Source: Thalassoglobus sp. JC818 (lineage in GTDB: Bacteria; Planctomycetota; Planctomycetia; Planctomycetales; Planctomycetaceae). From it: a stretch of DNA of 64,000 nucleotides. A program made the translations under genes and the position numbers. The notes under the pieces are model-generated. The model was given only the letters and a program-made list of their open reading frames with translations, did no database searches and was not told the DNA's origin. Shown one piece after another: positions 37,277-46,900 of this stretch. The stretch is taken from the NCBI RefSeq assembly GCF_040717535.1, contig NZ_JBFEFI010000005.1, positions 248,001-312,000 on the forward strand, read 5' to 3'. Positions within the stretch are counted from its first letter, which is position 1, and each line of letters begins with the position of its first letter.

Positions 37277-38215
37277 ATGACGAAGCCTCTCCTCCGATAC
37301 CTGTTGAGCGTTTTTCTTATTGCGACGATCGTTCTCCCCGCTGTACTTTCAGCAGACGACCAAGTCCCAACTCGACGTGCATTGTTAATCGGCATCGATG
37401 GGCTTCGCGCTGACGCACTCAAAGCTGCCAAAACACCTCACATCGATGCACTCATCGAGAGTGGCGCGTTTACCGAAAACACCCAGATACTTGGTGAAAG
37501 ATATCAGGAGAACGACACGATCAGCGGGCCAGGCTGGTCCAGCTTCCTGACTGGCGTCTGGGCAGACAAACACGGGGTTCACGACAACTCATTCACCGGG
37601 AAGAATTACACGGAGTACCCGCATTTTTTCCACTACGTGAAAGTTCAGTTTCCTCAAGCTAAAACTCACTCGTTTGTCGACTGGAGCCCGATCGATGAAC
37701 ACATCGTTTCCGATGCGGATGTCCACAAGGTTTACCCTGCGCATGGACACGAGGAATACACCAAACAGGATCGCGAAGTCACTCGCGACGCCGTGAAGAC
37801 TCTTCGCGAAGATGACTGTCATGTCGTCATGGCGTATCTGGGAGCGGTAGACGAAACCGGACATCGTTACGGGTTTCATCCGTCAGTCAGCGCGTACACG
37901 ACCGCGATCGAACGTGTGGATGCCCAGGTTGGCCTGATGATTCGTGCGATGCGATCGCGTCCGAACTTCGATGCAGAAGACTGGCTGGTCGTGATCTCTA
38001 CCGATCATGGAGGCCAAGGGCTGGGACATGGAGGTGGCCACAGCATCGACGAGATTCGAACGACTTTCCTGATCGTCAGCGGACAACCGGCAAAAGTCGG
38101 AAAAATTGAGGAGCAGACCTACCTCGTCGACGTCCCGGTGACGGTGTTGACTCATGTCGGAGTCAAAATTGATCCCGAATGGGAACTCGACGGTCAAGCA
38201 CGCGGATTGAAGTAG
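37277..38215 (+). CDS. Secreted phosphodiesterase/alkaline phosphatase-superfamily enzyme
   Basis: A 312-aa exported protein with a signal peptide (MTKPLLRYLLSVFLIATIVLPAVLSA). The fold is alkaline phosphatase/nucleotide pyrophosphatase-like: metal motif LLIGIDGLRADALKAAKTPHIDAL, a nucleophile region TISGPGWSSFLTGVWADKHGV, and DWLVVISTDHGGQGLGHGG near residue 240. The nucleophile is likely one of the Ser/Thr in GPGWSS. It lies 80 bases downstream of the sulfatase, same strand, and may belong to the same unit. The substrate is unknown: sulfate or phosphate esters, or a phosphonate-type diester. Confidence 0.82.
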   Translation: MTKPLLRYLLSVFLIATIVLPAVLSADDQVPTRRALLIGIDGLRADALKAAKTPHIDALIESGAFTENTQILGERYQENDTISGPGWSSFLTGVWADKHGVHDNSFTGKNYTEYPHFFHYVKVQFPQAKTHSFVDWSPIDEHIVSDADVHKVYPAHGHEEYTKQDREVTRDAVKTLREDDCHVVMAYLGAVDETGHRYGFHPSVSAYTTAIERVDAQVGLMIRAMRSRPNFDAEDWLVVISTDHGGQGLGHGGGHSIDEIRTTFLIVSGQPAKVGKIEEQTYLVDVPVTVLTHVGVKIDPEWELDGQARGLK

Positions 38216-38283
38216 CGAATACAAAACTCGATCGCAGAACTCAGGCTATCTGCTGGAACTCGCTGCTGAGTTCATAGCGTTCG

Positions 38284-38946
38284 TTAAAGCTCTTCCGGAA
38301 TCAGGTTCAGCCGGTGGCACAGGTTGTTCAGGAACTGCTCTGCAAATCGATCAACGGGGATTTCGATCCCTGTCAATTCGCTGACTCCTGGCAATTCTTT
38401 CGCGAAGTTTGATTGAGCGAGCAGAAGTGATCCGTGTTGCAAGATGGCGCCCTGTCGGCGCCGCTGCGCGCTCCCAACGACTTTGTGATTCCCGATGATG
38501 ATGTCGCGAGCGTCACCACGCAGGAAGCATAAGAACGATTCATCTTCAAACGCATCATCTCCACGCATTCGAGCATTAATTCCAGCCTCCGCGAGGAGCT
38601 CAATAATGATTTCGTGAGCGATTTCGTAAAGTTGCGTCGGGTGTTCTCGGAGCGAATGTGATTTGGGAAGAGCAATCGAGTAGGTCAGCTCGTGGTGATG
38701 CAAAATGGCCCCGCCGCCTGACAATCGACGCACGACCGGCAAGTCTCGAAACTGATCGGGAAGCGAAACAGGTCCTCGAGCTTGAAAGTGTCCGAGTGAA
38801 ACAGTCGGCTCTGACCAGAAGTACGTTCGAACAGTTGCGAGATCTTCTTCGACAGCAACTCTCAACATTTCGGCGTCGACTGCCATATTCTCCTCGCCAG
38901 TCTGAGCATCACCTCGAACCAGACGGGATTGAGTCGCAGGCAGCAT
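38284..38946 (-). CDS. Lipoate/octanoate protein ligase family (LipM-like)
   Basis: A 220-aa biotin/lipoate A/B protein ligase fold. It has RRLSGGGAILHHHELTYS and GNHKVVGSAQRRRQGAILQHGSLLL, which bind the acyl chain and catalytic Lys. A Cys sits 16 residues before that Lys (ESFLCFLRGDARDIIIG), as in LipM octanoyltransferases, while LplA ligases lack it; this favours octanoyl transfer to lipoyl domains such as GcvH. Its start codon shares one base with the tmk stop (TGATG), so translation is coupled. A lipoate-salvage ligase is the alternative. Confidence 0.72.
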   Translation of the reverse strand: MLPATQSRLVRGDAQTGEENMAVDAEMLRVAVEEDLATVRTYFWSEPTVSLGHFQARGPVSLPDQFRDLPVVRRLSGGGAILHHHELTYSIALPKSHSLREHPTQLYEIAHEIIIELLAEAGINARMRGDDAFEDESFLCFLRGDARDIIIGNHKVVGSAQRRRQGAILQHGSLLLAQSNFAKELPGVSELTGIEIPVDRFAEQFLNNLCHRLNLIPEEL

Positions 38947-39656
38947 CAGGATACCTGTTCAACAGTGCGACCGAGAGCGGATTGTGCAATCGCAAAAATG
39001 TCAGCACCGATCGACTCCATGGATCGCAATCCATGATCGTCGACGACATTGATCAACGACCAATTCTCGTCCAGAGCTGCCAGAGTCTGATAGGCATCAC
39101 GCACTTTTTTCATGTACGGCACATTCGACTCTTGCAGGTCTTTCGCCTGATCGGTGTAAGTTCGCTTCTCTTTCCGATCGATCAATTCCTGAGACACATC
39201 GACTGGTGTGTCCAGCAGGATCACCCGATCTGGTCGCGGAAGTCGGAAGATCTCGTACTCGATGTGCTCGATCCACTCGCGAAGCTCCGCCCGCTCATTT
39301 GCCGCAACTTTGGCCGTCTGATGGGCAATATTCGACGGGACGTATCGATCGAAGATCACCAGTTCGGCGGATCGGCACTTTTCGAGAATGACCTCTCGCG
39401 ACTCGTACCGATCACCTGAGTAGAGCAGCGAAACCAGAAACGGATCGAGCTCTGACAACTCACCAAACCGACCATTCAGAAAGTCCCCGACGCGGCGTCC
39501 GAAGAAGGTCTCCCCGTAACGCGGGAAGCTCATCAGTTCGACTTTGACTCCCCCGGCTGCCATCGCTTGAGCCAGACGTTTCGCCTGCGTCCCTTTTCCG
39601 GAACCGTCAATTCCCTCGACAGCGACGATGACCGCCGTACCTCGTTCGTCTGTCAT
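38946..39656 (-). CDS. tmk: Thymidylate kinase
   Basis: Phosphorylates dTMP to dTDP for DNA synthesis. The 236-aa protein has the P-loop VEGIDGSGKGTQAKRLAQ, the DRY-type motif VIFDRYVPSNIAHQ and the lid region (RKEKRTYTDQAKDLQES). It is somewhat longer than usual at the front by about ten residues. It lies six bases downstream of the STAS gene and overlaps the lipoyl transferase gene by one base. Confidence 0.95.
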   Translation of the reverse strand: MTDERGTAVIVAVEGIDGSGKGTQAKRLAQAMAAGGVKVELMSFPRYGETFFGRRVGDFLNGRFGELSELDPFLVSLLYSGDRYESREVILEKCRSAELVIFDRYVPSNIAHQTAKVAANERAELREWIEHIEYEIFRLPRPDRVILLDTPVDVSQELIDRKEKRTYTDQAKDLQESNVPYMKKVRDAYQTLAALDENWSLINVVDDHGLRSMESIGADIFAIAQSALGRTVEQVS

Positions 39657-39662
39657 TGGTCT

Positions 39663-40025
39663 CTACTTCAACTTCTTAATCGCCTGAGAAGTGTCGTCCG
39701 TGACATGAAAATACTTGAGCAAATGGCTCGTCGCGAGAATGTCTTTCACCGCAGACTGGAGCCCGCACAAAATCAATTGACCGTTCGTACGCATCATTTT
39801 GCGATGCAGCGAAATGAACTTCCCAATTGCCGAACTGGACATATACCGCACGCTGGACAGGTCACACACCATATGACATGGCGTGGAAGTTTCCACAATG
39901 GACGAGAGTTCCTGATCGAACTGCTCGAGATTCTCTTCATCGGTGAGCATATCAACGCGCAGAGTCACAACATGGATTTTTCCGTCCTGCTTCCAGTCGA
40001 AAAAATTGGAGCGGTTCAATGTCAT
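39663..40025 (-). CDS. STAS-domain anti-sigma factor antagonist-like protein
   Basis: A 120-aa single STAS domain: HVVTLRVDMLTDEENLEQFDQEL, CDLSSVRYMSSSAIGKFISLHRKM (Ser cluster at the phosphoacceptor loop DSSxxxG) and QLILCGLQSAVKDIL. Such proteins bind anti-sigma kinases of the SpoIIAB/RsbW type and are switched by phosphorylation at the loop serine. No kinase or phosphatase gene is next to it. The ATG at 40023-40025 overlaps the mtaB stop by four bases (ATGA) and is preferred to an upstream in-frame start that would lie deep inside mtaB. Confidence 0.85.
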   Translation of the reverse strand: MTLNRSNFFDWKQDGKIHVVTLRVDMLTDEENLEQFDQELSSIVETSTPCHMVCDLSSVRYMSSSAIGKFISLHRKMMRTNGQLILCGLQSAVKDILATSHLLKYFHVTDDTSQAIKKLK

Positions 40026-41320
40026 GATTCTCGCACTGCTTGAAGAGAATGAGTGAGTGGAAGTTGACCGGTGCAATTGACGAACTCTCCGACTTCCTCA
40101 GCTGTGCCACGCAAAGTCACTGGGATGTAATGTTCGTCAGTTCCCTGAATCCATCCTTCCCGATCTTCCACTTGCTTCTCGACAAGAACCTGAAGTGGCT
40201 TGCCAACTTGCGTCTGGTAATAGTCCATCGCAAGTTCACGTTCAATTTGACTCAACGTCTGGCAGCGTGCTTTCCGCACTTCGGCTGGAACCTGGTCAGG
40301 ATAGGTGGCTGCCGGCGTTCCCTTCCGTTGACTGAACGGAAAGATGTGGATCTTCATGAACTTCGCACGTCGGCAAACGTCGATCGTCTCCTGAAACTCC
40401 TCGTCTGTCTCTCCAGGAAATCCAATAATCAGGTCGGTTGTGAACGCCACATCGGGCATGACTTCCCGAAATTGATCGAGTTTGTCGAGAAATCGACCGG
40501 TGCGGTAGCGTCTTCGCATTCTTGCGAGGACAGTGTCCGATCCGCTTTGAAGTGCCGGATGAAACTGAGGACACAGGTGTTCACAGTCAACAGATGCGCT
40601 TATGAAATCGTCGTCGATCTCGTTGGCTTCAATGGACGAGAGTCTCATTCGCCAGTCACCGGGAATTGCATCGAGTTTTTTCAGCAGATGCCACAATCGG
40701 AACGGCGGTTTCCCTGACTTTTTACGTGTCGTGTCGACTCCGAAGTGTCCGACGTGAATTCCACTGATGACAATTTCCTTGTGGCCGTTATCGACCAGAC
40801 GTCGGACTTCATCAGCAATGGATTCTGGATCTCGACTTCTAAGGCCGGGACGCACACTCGGAATGATGCAGTACGTACATTTGAGGAGACATCCATCCTG
40901 AACTTTGACGTACGCCCGCTTGCGTCCGTCGAAGTAAGAGATTCCATCCGGAATGTCGTAGATCCCCTGCCGGTCGAGAACGTCGGGAAGTTCGCGTTTG
41001 TCGGTGACAACTTCGAAGACGCTGGGCAAACTTGAAACAGATTCCGGATCTCGCGTGGCATAACAGCCCATCACGATTGTTCGTGTTCCGGGATTCTGCC
41101 TTGAAAGCTGCCGAATGACCTTTCGAGATTTTGCATCGCCCTCAGAAGTGACCGTGCACGTGTTGACAAAGCACAAGTCGGCAGACTCGTCCTCGAGCGC
41201 TTCACGATACCCGTTCTGTTCCAAAGCTTCTTTGACGAGTTGCGTCTCGTACTGGTTCACCTTGCAACCAAGTGTCACAAGGCGACAAGTCTTAGAAGTT
41301 TGAGTTTCAACAGCGTTCAC
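40022..41320 (-). CDS. mtaB: tRNA (threonylcarbamoyladenosine) methylthiotransferase MtaB
   Basis: A 432-aa radical-SAM enzyme that adds a methylthio group to t6A37 in tRNA. It has the N-terminal MTTase cysteines (TLGCKVNQYET, NTCTVTSEGDAKSRK, MGCYATR), the radical-SAM cluster site DGCLLKCTYCIIPSVRPG, the SAM region and a C-terminal TRAM domain (KPLQVLVEKQVEDREGWIQG). The GTG at 41318-41320 with a run of G (GGGGG) eight bases upstream seems the real start; a start at 41395 would overlap the LRR gene. MtaB rather than MiaB or RimO is chosen from the KVNQYET start. It heads the run mtaB-STAS-tmk-lipoyl transferase. Confidence 0.88.
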   Translation of the reverse strand: MNAVETQTSKTCRLVTLGCKVNQYETQLVKEALEQNGYREALEDESADLCFVNTCTVTSEGDAKSRKVIRQLSRQNPGTRTIVMGCYATRDPESVSSLPSVFEVVTDKRELPDVLDRQGIYDIPDGISYFDGRKRAYVKVQDGCLLKCTYCIIPSVRPGLRSRDPESIADEVRRLVDNGHKEIVISGIHVGHFGVDTTRKKSGKPPFRLWHLLKKLDAIPGDWRMRLSSIEANEIDDDFISASVDCEHLCPQFHPALQSGSDTVLARMRRRYRTGRFLDKLDQFREVMPDVAFTTDLIIGFPGETDEEFQETIDVCRRAKFMKIHIFPFSQRKGTPAATYPDQVPAEVRKARCQTLSQIERELAMDYYQTQVGKPLQVLVEKQVEDREGWIQGTDEHYIPVTLRGTAEEVGEFVNCTGQLPLTHSLQAVRES

Positions 41321-41342
41321 GATCAGATCCCCCCCAGCCTGT

Positions 41343-42623
41343 TTACTGCTTGACCGTACAGTTCGGGAGAGCGGCTTTGAACTTCTCGACCCCATCGTTC
41401 GTCACGCTGCTGCGGCCGACTGAGATTGACTTCAGGTTTGAGAGCGCAGTCAGCTTCAAGAGTCCCTCGTCGTTAAAGCTGGTTTCGGCCAGATTCAGTG
41501 ACTCGAGGTCCTTTATGTTCAACAGATGATCTGCCGACGCGGACGTCACACTTTGACATCCTTGCAGATCAAGCGTTTTAAGCTTTGTCAGACCAGTCAG
41601 GAATCCGATTCCTTCGTCATCCATGCTGCCGTTCCACAGAATGAGCGTCTCCAGATTCGTGAAGGGAGCGATCTTGGAAACCCCGTCGTTATCGATGAGA
41701 GTTTCACTGATGTCGAGGTACTTCAGCGATTCGTGAGATCCTTCCAGCGACTCGAGTCCGGGCCCGGTCACGGCGGTTTCTCGTACGCGGAGATCCTGCA
41801 GCTTCTGATCGCCCATGTGAGTCAATCCCTCATCACCGACGACTGTTCGCATCACATTCAAAACGCGGAGATCTTTCAGAACTTCCAGAGCTTGCATTCC
41901 GTCGTCACCGACTCCGCAGTCCTCCATCGCCAGATAGCGAAGCTTTGTGAGCTTCCCGACCGAATCCATTCCCGCGTCAGTCACGGCATACGATCGCAAT
42001 TTCAGGTCGACGAGATTGTTGAGCGATTCCAGATGCTTCAGCCCTTCGTCTCCGACTTCCATACATCCACGCAGATCAAGGACCTTGAGCTTGTTGAGTT
42101 CACCGACATGAGCGAGGCCGTCGTTATTGGTACGAGTATAGAGAAGATAAAGGCGTTCAAGGTTCGGCAGCTTCTTGAGGTGTTCCAAACCAGAAGCATC
42201 AACGTTACTACAACGTCGAAGACTCAGCTCTGTGATCTGCGGAAGGGATTCCAGCACGACCAAACCGTCGCTGGTGATTTCTCCATTCTCCAGGCTCAAC
42301 TTGACGAGGCTGGGCAATCCTTTGAAGTGTTCGAGGTCCGCATCCGTAATCGAAGCATTTTTACAGTCGGCAGCGACGACGTTTCCGTTGGAATCGGTCG
42401 TCAATTTCACTTCGAGAGCCTCGAGCGCTTCCACAGCTGCGGGATCGTCCGCCGGAGTTTCCTCAACGGTCGCTTCTTCTGTCAGCGTAACTTCCGTCGG
42501 TTCCAGATCGGGGCGAGGTTCTCGCTCCGCTGGCTTGGAGTCGTTGTTCTTTGGACATCCGGACAATGTCGTCAACAGGCAGACTGCAGAGAGAGTCAAG
42601 ACAAGTGAAAACGTGAGGTGCAT
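41343..42623 (-). CDS. Leucine-rich-repeat lipoprotein
   Basis: A 426-aa exported lipoprotein (signal LVLTLSAVCLLTTLSGCPK; lipobox LSGC). An acidic stretch of about 50 residues (EPRPDLEPTEVTLTEEATVEETPAD) precedes about 12-13 leucine-rich repeats of the short AMN1/Leu-rich cysteine-lacking type (LKVLDLRGCMEVGDEGLKHLESL; LRYLAMEDCGVGDDGMQALEVL). Such planctomycete LRR lipoproteins are common, and presumably face the periplasm or surface for binding. It lies 22 bases ahead of the mtaB start and may share the transcript. The partner is unknown. Confidence 0.9.
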   Translation of the reverse strand: MHLTFSLVLTLSAVCLLTTLSGCPKNNDSKPAEREPRPDLEPTEVTLTEEATVEETPADDPAAVEALEALEVKLTTDSNGNVVAADCKNASITDADLEHFKGLPSLVKLSLENGEITSDGLVVLESLPQITELSLRRCSNVDASGLEHLKKLPNLERLYLLYTRTNNDGLAHVGELNKLKVLDLRGCMEVGDEGLKHLESLNNLVDLKLRSYAVTDAGMDSVGKLTKLRYLAMEDCGVGDDGMQALEVLKDLRVLNVMRTVVGDEGLTHMGDQKLQDLRVRETAVTGPGLESLEGSHESLKYLDISETLIDNDGVSKIAPFTNLETLILWNGSMDDEGIGFLTGLTKLKTLDLQGCQSVTSASADHLLNIKDLESLNLAETSFNDEGLLKLTALSNLKSISVGRSSVTNDGVEKFKAALPNCTVKQ

Positions 42624-43075
42624 GGTTGTGTAAAGTCTTTTTCAATTGGGTGAGGATGCCCGGATTCTGGACATTCAATTGTCGGAGTGTAAACAAACTC
42701 AGCGGGTGAGGACTCGTCCTCGGCAACTCTGAAGAGAGTCGCTTTTCCGCGAGTTTTCTCGTGTAGGATTCGCCGACGCTGCCAGAATCGTTGAACAAAG
42801 TGCTACGTAACTTGATACGCAGTAAACATTTGTGAATCTTCGACTTCGATTCTTCAATTGATCGACGCTCTCACAAGCGAATCAATTAGAACAATTCAGG
42901 ATTGGATCCGAAAAGAATGCCAAAGAATTGAGGACAACGCCAACCAACATCTTAGAGAACTTCCCCGACGACGAAAAGAAACTCGCCATCACCGTCACAT
43001 TCGAATCGATTCGATCGCCGTCGAATTGATTGAATTTCTCGTTGGAAGCGGTGACTCAGCCCCAAAGCACTCGGT
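42624..43075. other. Intergenic gap
   Basis: About 450 bases between the LRR lipoprotein promoter side and a small unknown gene. A plus-strand frame with a TTG start at 42858-43079 reads somewhat like protein (ESIRTIQDWIRKECQRIEDNA) but has no family signal and no good start; I do not annotate it as a gene. Confidence 0.4.
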
Positions 43076-43360
43076 CTAAACGAGTGGTTTTCGATCGGAG
43101 TTGGTTCGGTGTTGCCAGTTTAGTCGATCCGTCGTCAAGATACCGTGACGAACAGCGCAGGTGAGGCAGTACTTTTCGTCCCCGTGCTGCACAAAGATCT
43201 CGCCGCTCATGAGGAGGTGAAAGTAGTCCTCACCGGGATGTTTAGAGAAACAGTACTCTTTATCCCAACTTTGCTTGATATGGGCAGCCCATCCTTCCGG
43301 AGACGCGGCATAGAGACGTGCATCATTTCTGACTTCTGGCGCTGAGTCATCACGATTCAT
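43076..43360 (-). CDS. Unknown small protein with CxxC
   Basis: A 94-aa protein of unrecognised family. Notable residues are KEYCFSKHPGEDYFHLLMSGEIFVQHGDEKYCLTCAVRHGILT; the CLTC plus the nearby Cys and His residues (KEYC, VQHG, VRHG) could make a small metal site or redox pair. The start overlaps the stop of the upstream membrane-protein gene by four bases (ATGA), which argues that both are real and co-expressed. The charged, soluble composition shows no signal peptide. Confidence 0.65.
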   Translation of the reverse strand: MNRDDSAPEVRNDARLYAASPEGWAAHIKQSWDKEYCFSKHPGEDYFHLLMSGEIFVQHGDEKYCLTCAVRHGILTTDRLNWQHRTNSDRKPLV

Positions 43361-43797
43361 GAGTCCTGCTCCGAAGAAGCACGGTTTTGAGCTTGTCGAA
43401 GCTGCTCGGCGACATTCTCAAGTTCCCGTTGTTGGCGCTTGATCTGGTTCAGTTCAATGGAAGTGTGCGCATGGGTGGCAGCGATATCCGCGAATGCGAG
43501 GATGATCGTCCAGAATGCCAACGCGAGGACGATCAACCAGTAGACCGCGAACGTCGCTGCGGCATTTCGCCAGTCGATGAGCGAATCGCCGATTGGAATC
43601 ATCAGCCCGATGATCCCGATCATCCCAGCGACTTGAGTTCGTCGGCGAACGCGATTTCCGAGAAACTGCTTTTCAGCCCGACTCTCTTCCGACTCATTGA
43701 GAACTCGAAAAGCTTTCCTCTGTGCCCGGAGCATGAAGATCGAGAGAACGACCAACGCTCCCCCGAAAATCAGACCGGGAACTTCGGGATTCTTCAT
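43357..43797 (-). CDS. Unknown small membrane protein with coiled coil
   Basis: A 146-aa protein with three membrane helices (PGLIFGGALVVLSIFML; AGMIGIIGLMIPIGDSL; VYWLIVLALAFWTIILAFADIA) and a C-terminal heptad-rich stretch (IELNQIKRQQRELENVAEQLRQAQN) likely to be a cytoplasmic coiled coil. No family is recognised. The ATG at 43795-43797 with AGG five bases upstream is chosen over a GTG 11 codons earlier. It is coupled to the CxxC protein. Confidence 0.7.
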   Translation of the reverse strand: MKNPEVPGLIFGGALVVLSIFMLRAQRKAFRVLNESEESRAEKQFLGNRVRRRTQVAGMIGIIGLMIPIGDSLIDWRNAAATFAVYWLIVLALAFWTIILAFADIAATHAHTSIELNQIKRQQRELENVAEQLRQAQNRASSEQDS

Positions 43798-43997
43798 GAC
43801 GACCTGTCTTGACTGAGTGAGTCGAACCAAAATCTCTTCTTAGTGGCAGACGAAACAACCTCAACGACGCGGTCTCGAACAGCAAGTGCTCAACACCGCA
43901 CCGTGAAGGCAAATGTTGTCGTCAGCCTTTGTCTTTCACAGATCATGATAGACAAAGTCTCGGTAAAAACCGACTCTGCTGACCAATTTCTCGACCA

Positions 43998-46900
43998 TCA
44001 ATGCGTTGTGTGAATTGGTGTCGCTCCGGTCGTTCCGACGAGATCATCGAGGTAAGACGGCGCTTCAACTCGCTTCAATTCTTCTTCAGCATAACTCAGC
44101 CGGCCACGAAGCTCATCAAGGAATGAAGCTTCCAGATCGGTTTCGCTCTCGAGGAACGTTTTGAGGGAGTTGACATGTTTGGTCCACAAAGCAATCTCTC
44201 GCTGCTGCTGAGTTTTGAGACGTTCTTTGTACCATTCGCTGGCGAGGACCGTTTCGCGATCGAACATCTTTCGAATCTCAGGATCGCGTTCGTCTTTGCC
44301 TTCGTAATTCCCTTCCGCCATGATTGTGAGCAGTGCTCGCAGCGGAGGACAAGCTTCCTCGACGGAACCATCGTCGAAGTAGCCTTTCGCCACTCGTTGA
44401 TACGCTTCCATGATGTACTTCACGCCATCGATGAATGCTTCTGGATTTTGAGTTTCCGGCTTGAGCATCGTCTCGTCGAAAACGGTTTCTGGGTTGTCGA
44501 AGACGCGTCCCAAATACTTACGCATGAACCGACGAGTAATTCGGAAACCAAGTCGTCGCGACGGAACCTCTGTTCCGTCTGCGTCTTTGAGGTCCGGAAC
44601 CGGCTCGATGAGGCGGTTCTCGAGCAGCTTCTTCGGATCACGTTCTTCAACTGAGAGGCGACACCAGATCTCGGGAACCAGCAGACTGATATCGTGATCG
44701 AACCGATTGTTCGTTCCGATATGGCCAGCAGCTGTCGAAAAACCAGGTGTGCCGGTCAGGATCATACTGACGAGTGCGGTGTTCAAATCCGCAGTCGGCC
44801 GCAGGGCGTTAAATGGTCCCTTCGTCAGGGCACCTTCAGAACCGGCTCCTGTCGTCGATGGACTCTTTCCCGTCAGGGAGCAGATATAGTCCATGAAGAG
44901 TTCAGGCAATTCCTGATAATGGATTGGTCCGTAGACAGCGAGTCCGCGAATCCCCTTCTCTGGTTCGGGCGGATTGTTTCGACGTCCAGAAAGGACAGCC
45001 GACACTGGCATCGGGACAAACTGGCCTGCAGGAATTCTGCGGAACAGTCGCGTCCCCATCTCTCCGACATAGCGATGCATCGGATTGACCATATCTGGTC
45101 GGTCCTGCAGATAACGAGGATTCTTGGTCGGTACGCCTCCGACACGTCGTGGGTTGTCGGAGCAGACGACGTACTCGCCTTCGCCTTTATCAACTGCGTT
45201 CAGCAGTCGTTTCACTGGGGCAGTGTAGGCATCGAAGTCGACGACTTTCATTTTCATTTCGTTCACTTCGCTCCGGGTCATCGGTTCGAAGTTTGAGATG
45301 AAGTTCACGTCGCGACGAGAGAGGTCGTATTCCGCCTGCTTGTCGAAACCTCGATGAATCGCATCGTCTGGACGTTGGAAGAGCCGATATTCACAGTTCT
45401 GAGCGAACTTCTGAGCATAAGCTTCGAAGTAGTCGGGAATGCCTTTCAGCAAACGTCCCGGAACAACTGTTGAAGCAGTGATGTCATCCTCGGTTTGCAC
45501 TTTGAATGCAGCTGCGAAGTCTTGGCGGACCTTGAACAGTCGCCACAAGTTGCCTTGTGTAAATCCGACGCGGAGGTAAGTTCCGACCAATCGACGGTTG
45601 AACATTTTCAGTTCATGGCCCATCGATCCGTTAACGAAATCAACTCCGAAATACTTCCGCCACTCGTTGACTTCCCAGTCCGGATTGTGGAATCGCTTAA
45701 TCGCGTAGACGAGTGCATAAACGTGGTTCGGGATCTCTTTAAGCCACGCGTTGTACTCGTCTGTGTAATCCTCAGAAGGAGTCAACAGCTTAATCACACT
45801 TCCGAGTGAACGGCGAGGACTGAGAACCGATCGGCTTGGGTACTCTCCATAGTTCTGTTCAGCTGCGACTTCGGGCTTCCACCGGTCCTGATACTTCTGT
45901 GTGAAGATTTCGTTGACCTTCTCCATGTCCTTGTCGAAGTCAGCAACGAAGATCGAACCGTACTGCATGTAGTCAACAAGCGACTTACTGATTTCGCTCT
46001 TTCCACCACCAGAGACCGTACATGGTTTGTGGCAGAAGACCCCTTCTCCGCCGGTTCCAATGAGTCTCCAGGAAGGAGCTGACGGGTGCTTTTCCATCCG
46101 CAGTCGATACCCCGACGGAGCCATGTAGACTTTCTCAGGGAGGAGCGGAATCGACTGCTTTTCACCGTCTTTCGTCCACGAAATCGTCTGTTCTCGCAGA
46201 TCGGCTCTTGCGTCTTCCGGGATGTAGAACAGGTTCGGGAACTGGTGATCGATTCCATAACCTTCAGGCTGAAGAGCGAAGGCATCGCCGTACTCTTTCA
46301 CCACATCATCGAATGTCTGACCGTTGTAACGGCGGCTGTTGAACTGGAATTCTTCCCCGACATTCCAACTCGGGAAGACGAGTGCGCCACCAGCATGTTC
46401 TTCCTCAGCATTCCCCATCAGGTTGGCGGAATAGCTGATCTGGGTTTTCACTTCTTTCTTGCAGTAGCCGAAGTAGTTGTCGGCAATCATCGTGACGATG
46501 ACGCCTTCGTCGGTCCGACAGGTAATCTTAAAGGCCGACCCATCGTTGTAGATTTCGTCTTCTTTCTCCCAGCACATGCGATCACGTTGCTGACGTGGAG
46601 TCGCCTCGCTGATATGTGGGAGCCCCAGTTCTTTCTTCGTCAGATGGAGAAGGTGCGGAGCGAGAATGACACACCCGGTGTGTCCGGACCAGTGTTCAAC
46701 ATCGAGAGCGGAATTGTTGGTTGGGATCAAAGGATCTCCGGCGTTGCCGAAAATTGACTCCACAAAATCGAGGTTCGCTACGAACCCACCCGGCACGAAG
46801 AAGCGAACTTCATACTTCTTCTCTGGTGAAAATCCGGGAACTTCCGGGCGGACGAGCGGACGCATGAACAACGAAACCCAGGTCCGGCTCGGTTCATCAT

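Noticed and set aside
42858-43079. A 73-codon plus-strand frame in the gap after the LRR lipoprotein
   Set aside because: It needs a TTG start without a ribosome-binding site, and shows no family features, so it is mentioned only as gap content.
46086-46757. A 223-codon plus-strand open frame
   Set aside because: It is antisense to the PPi-PEPCK gene, which has full-length family similarity. The opposite reading shows no recognisable protein features.
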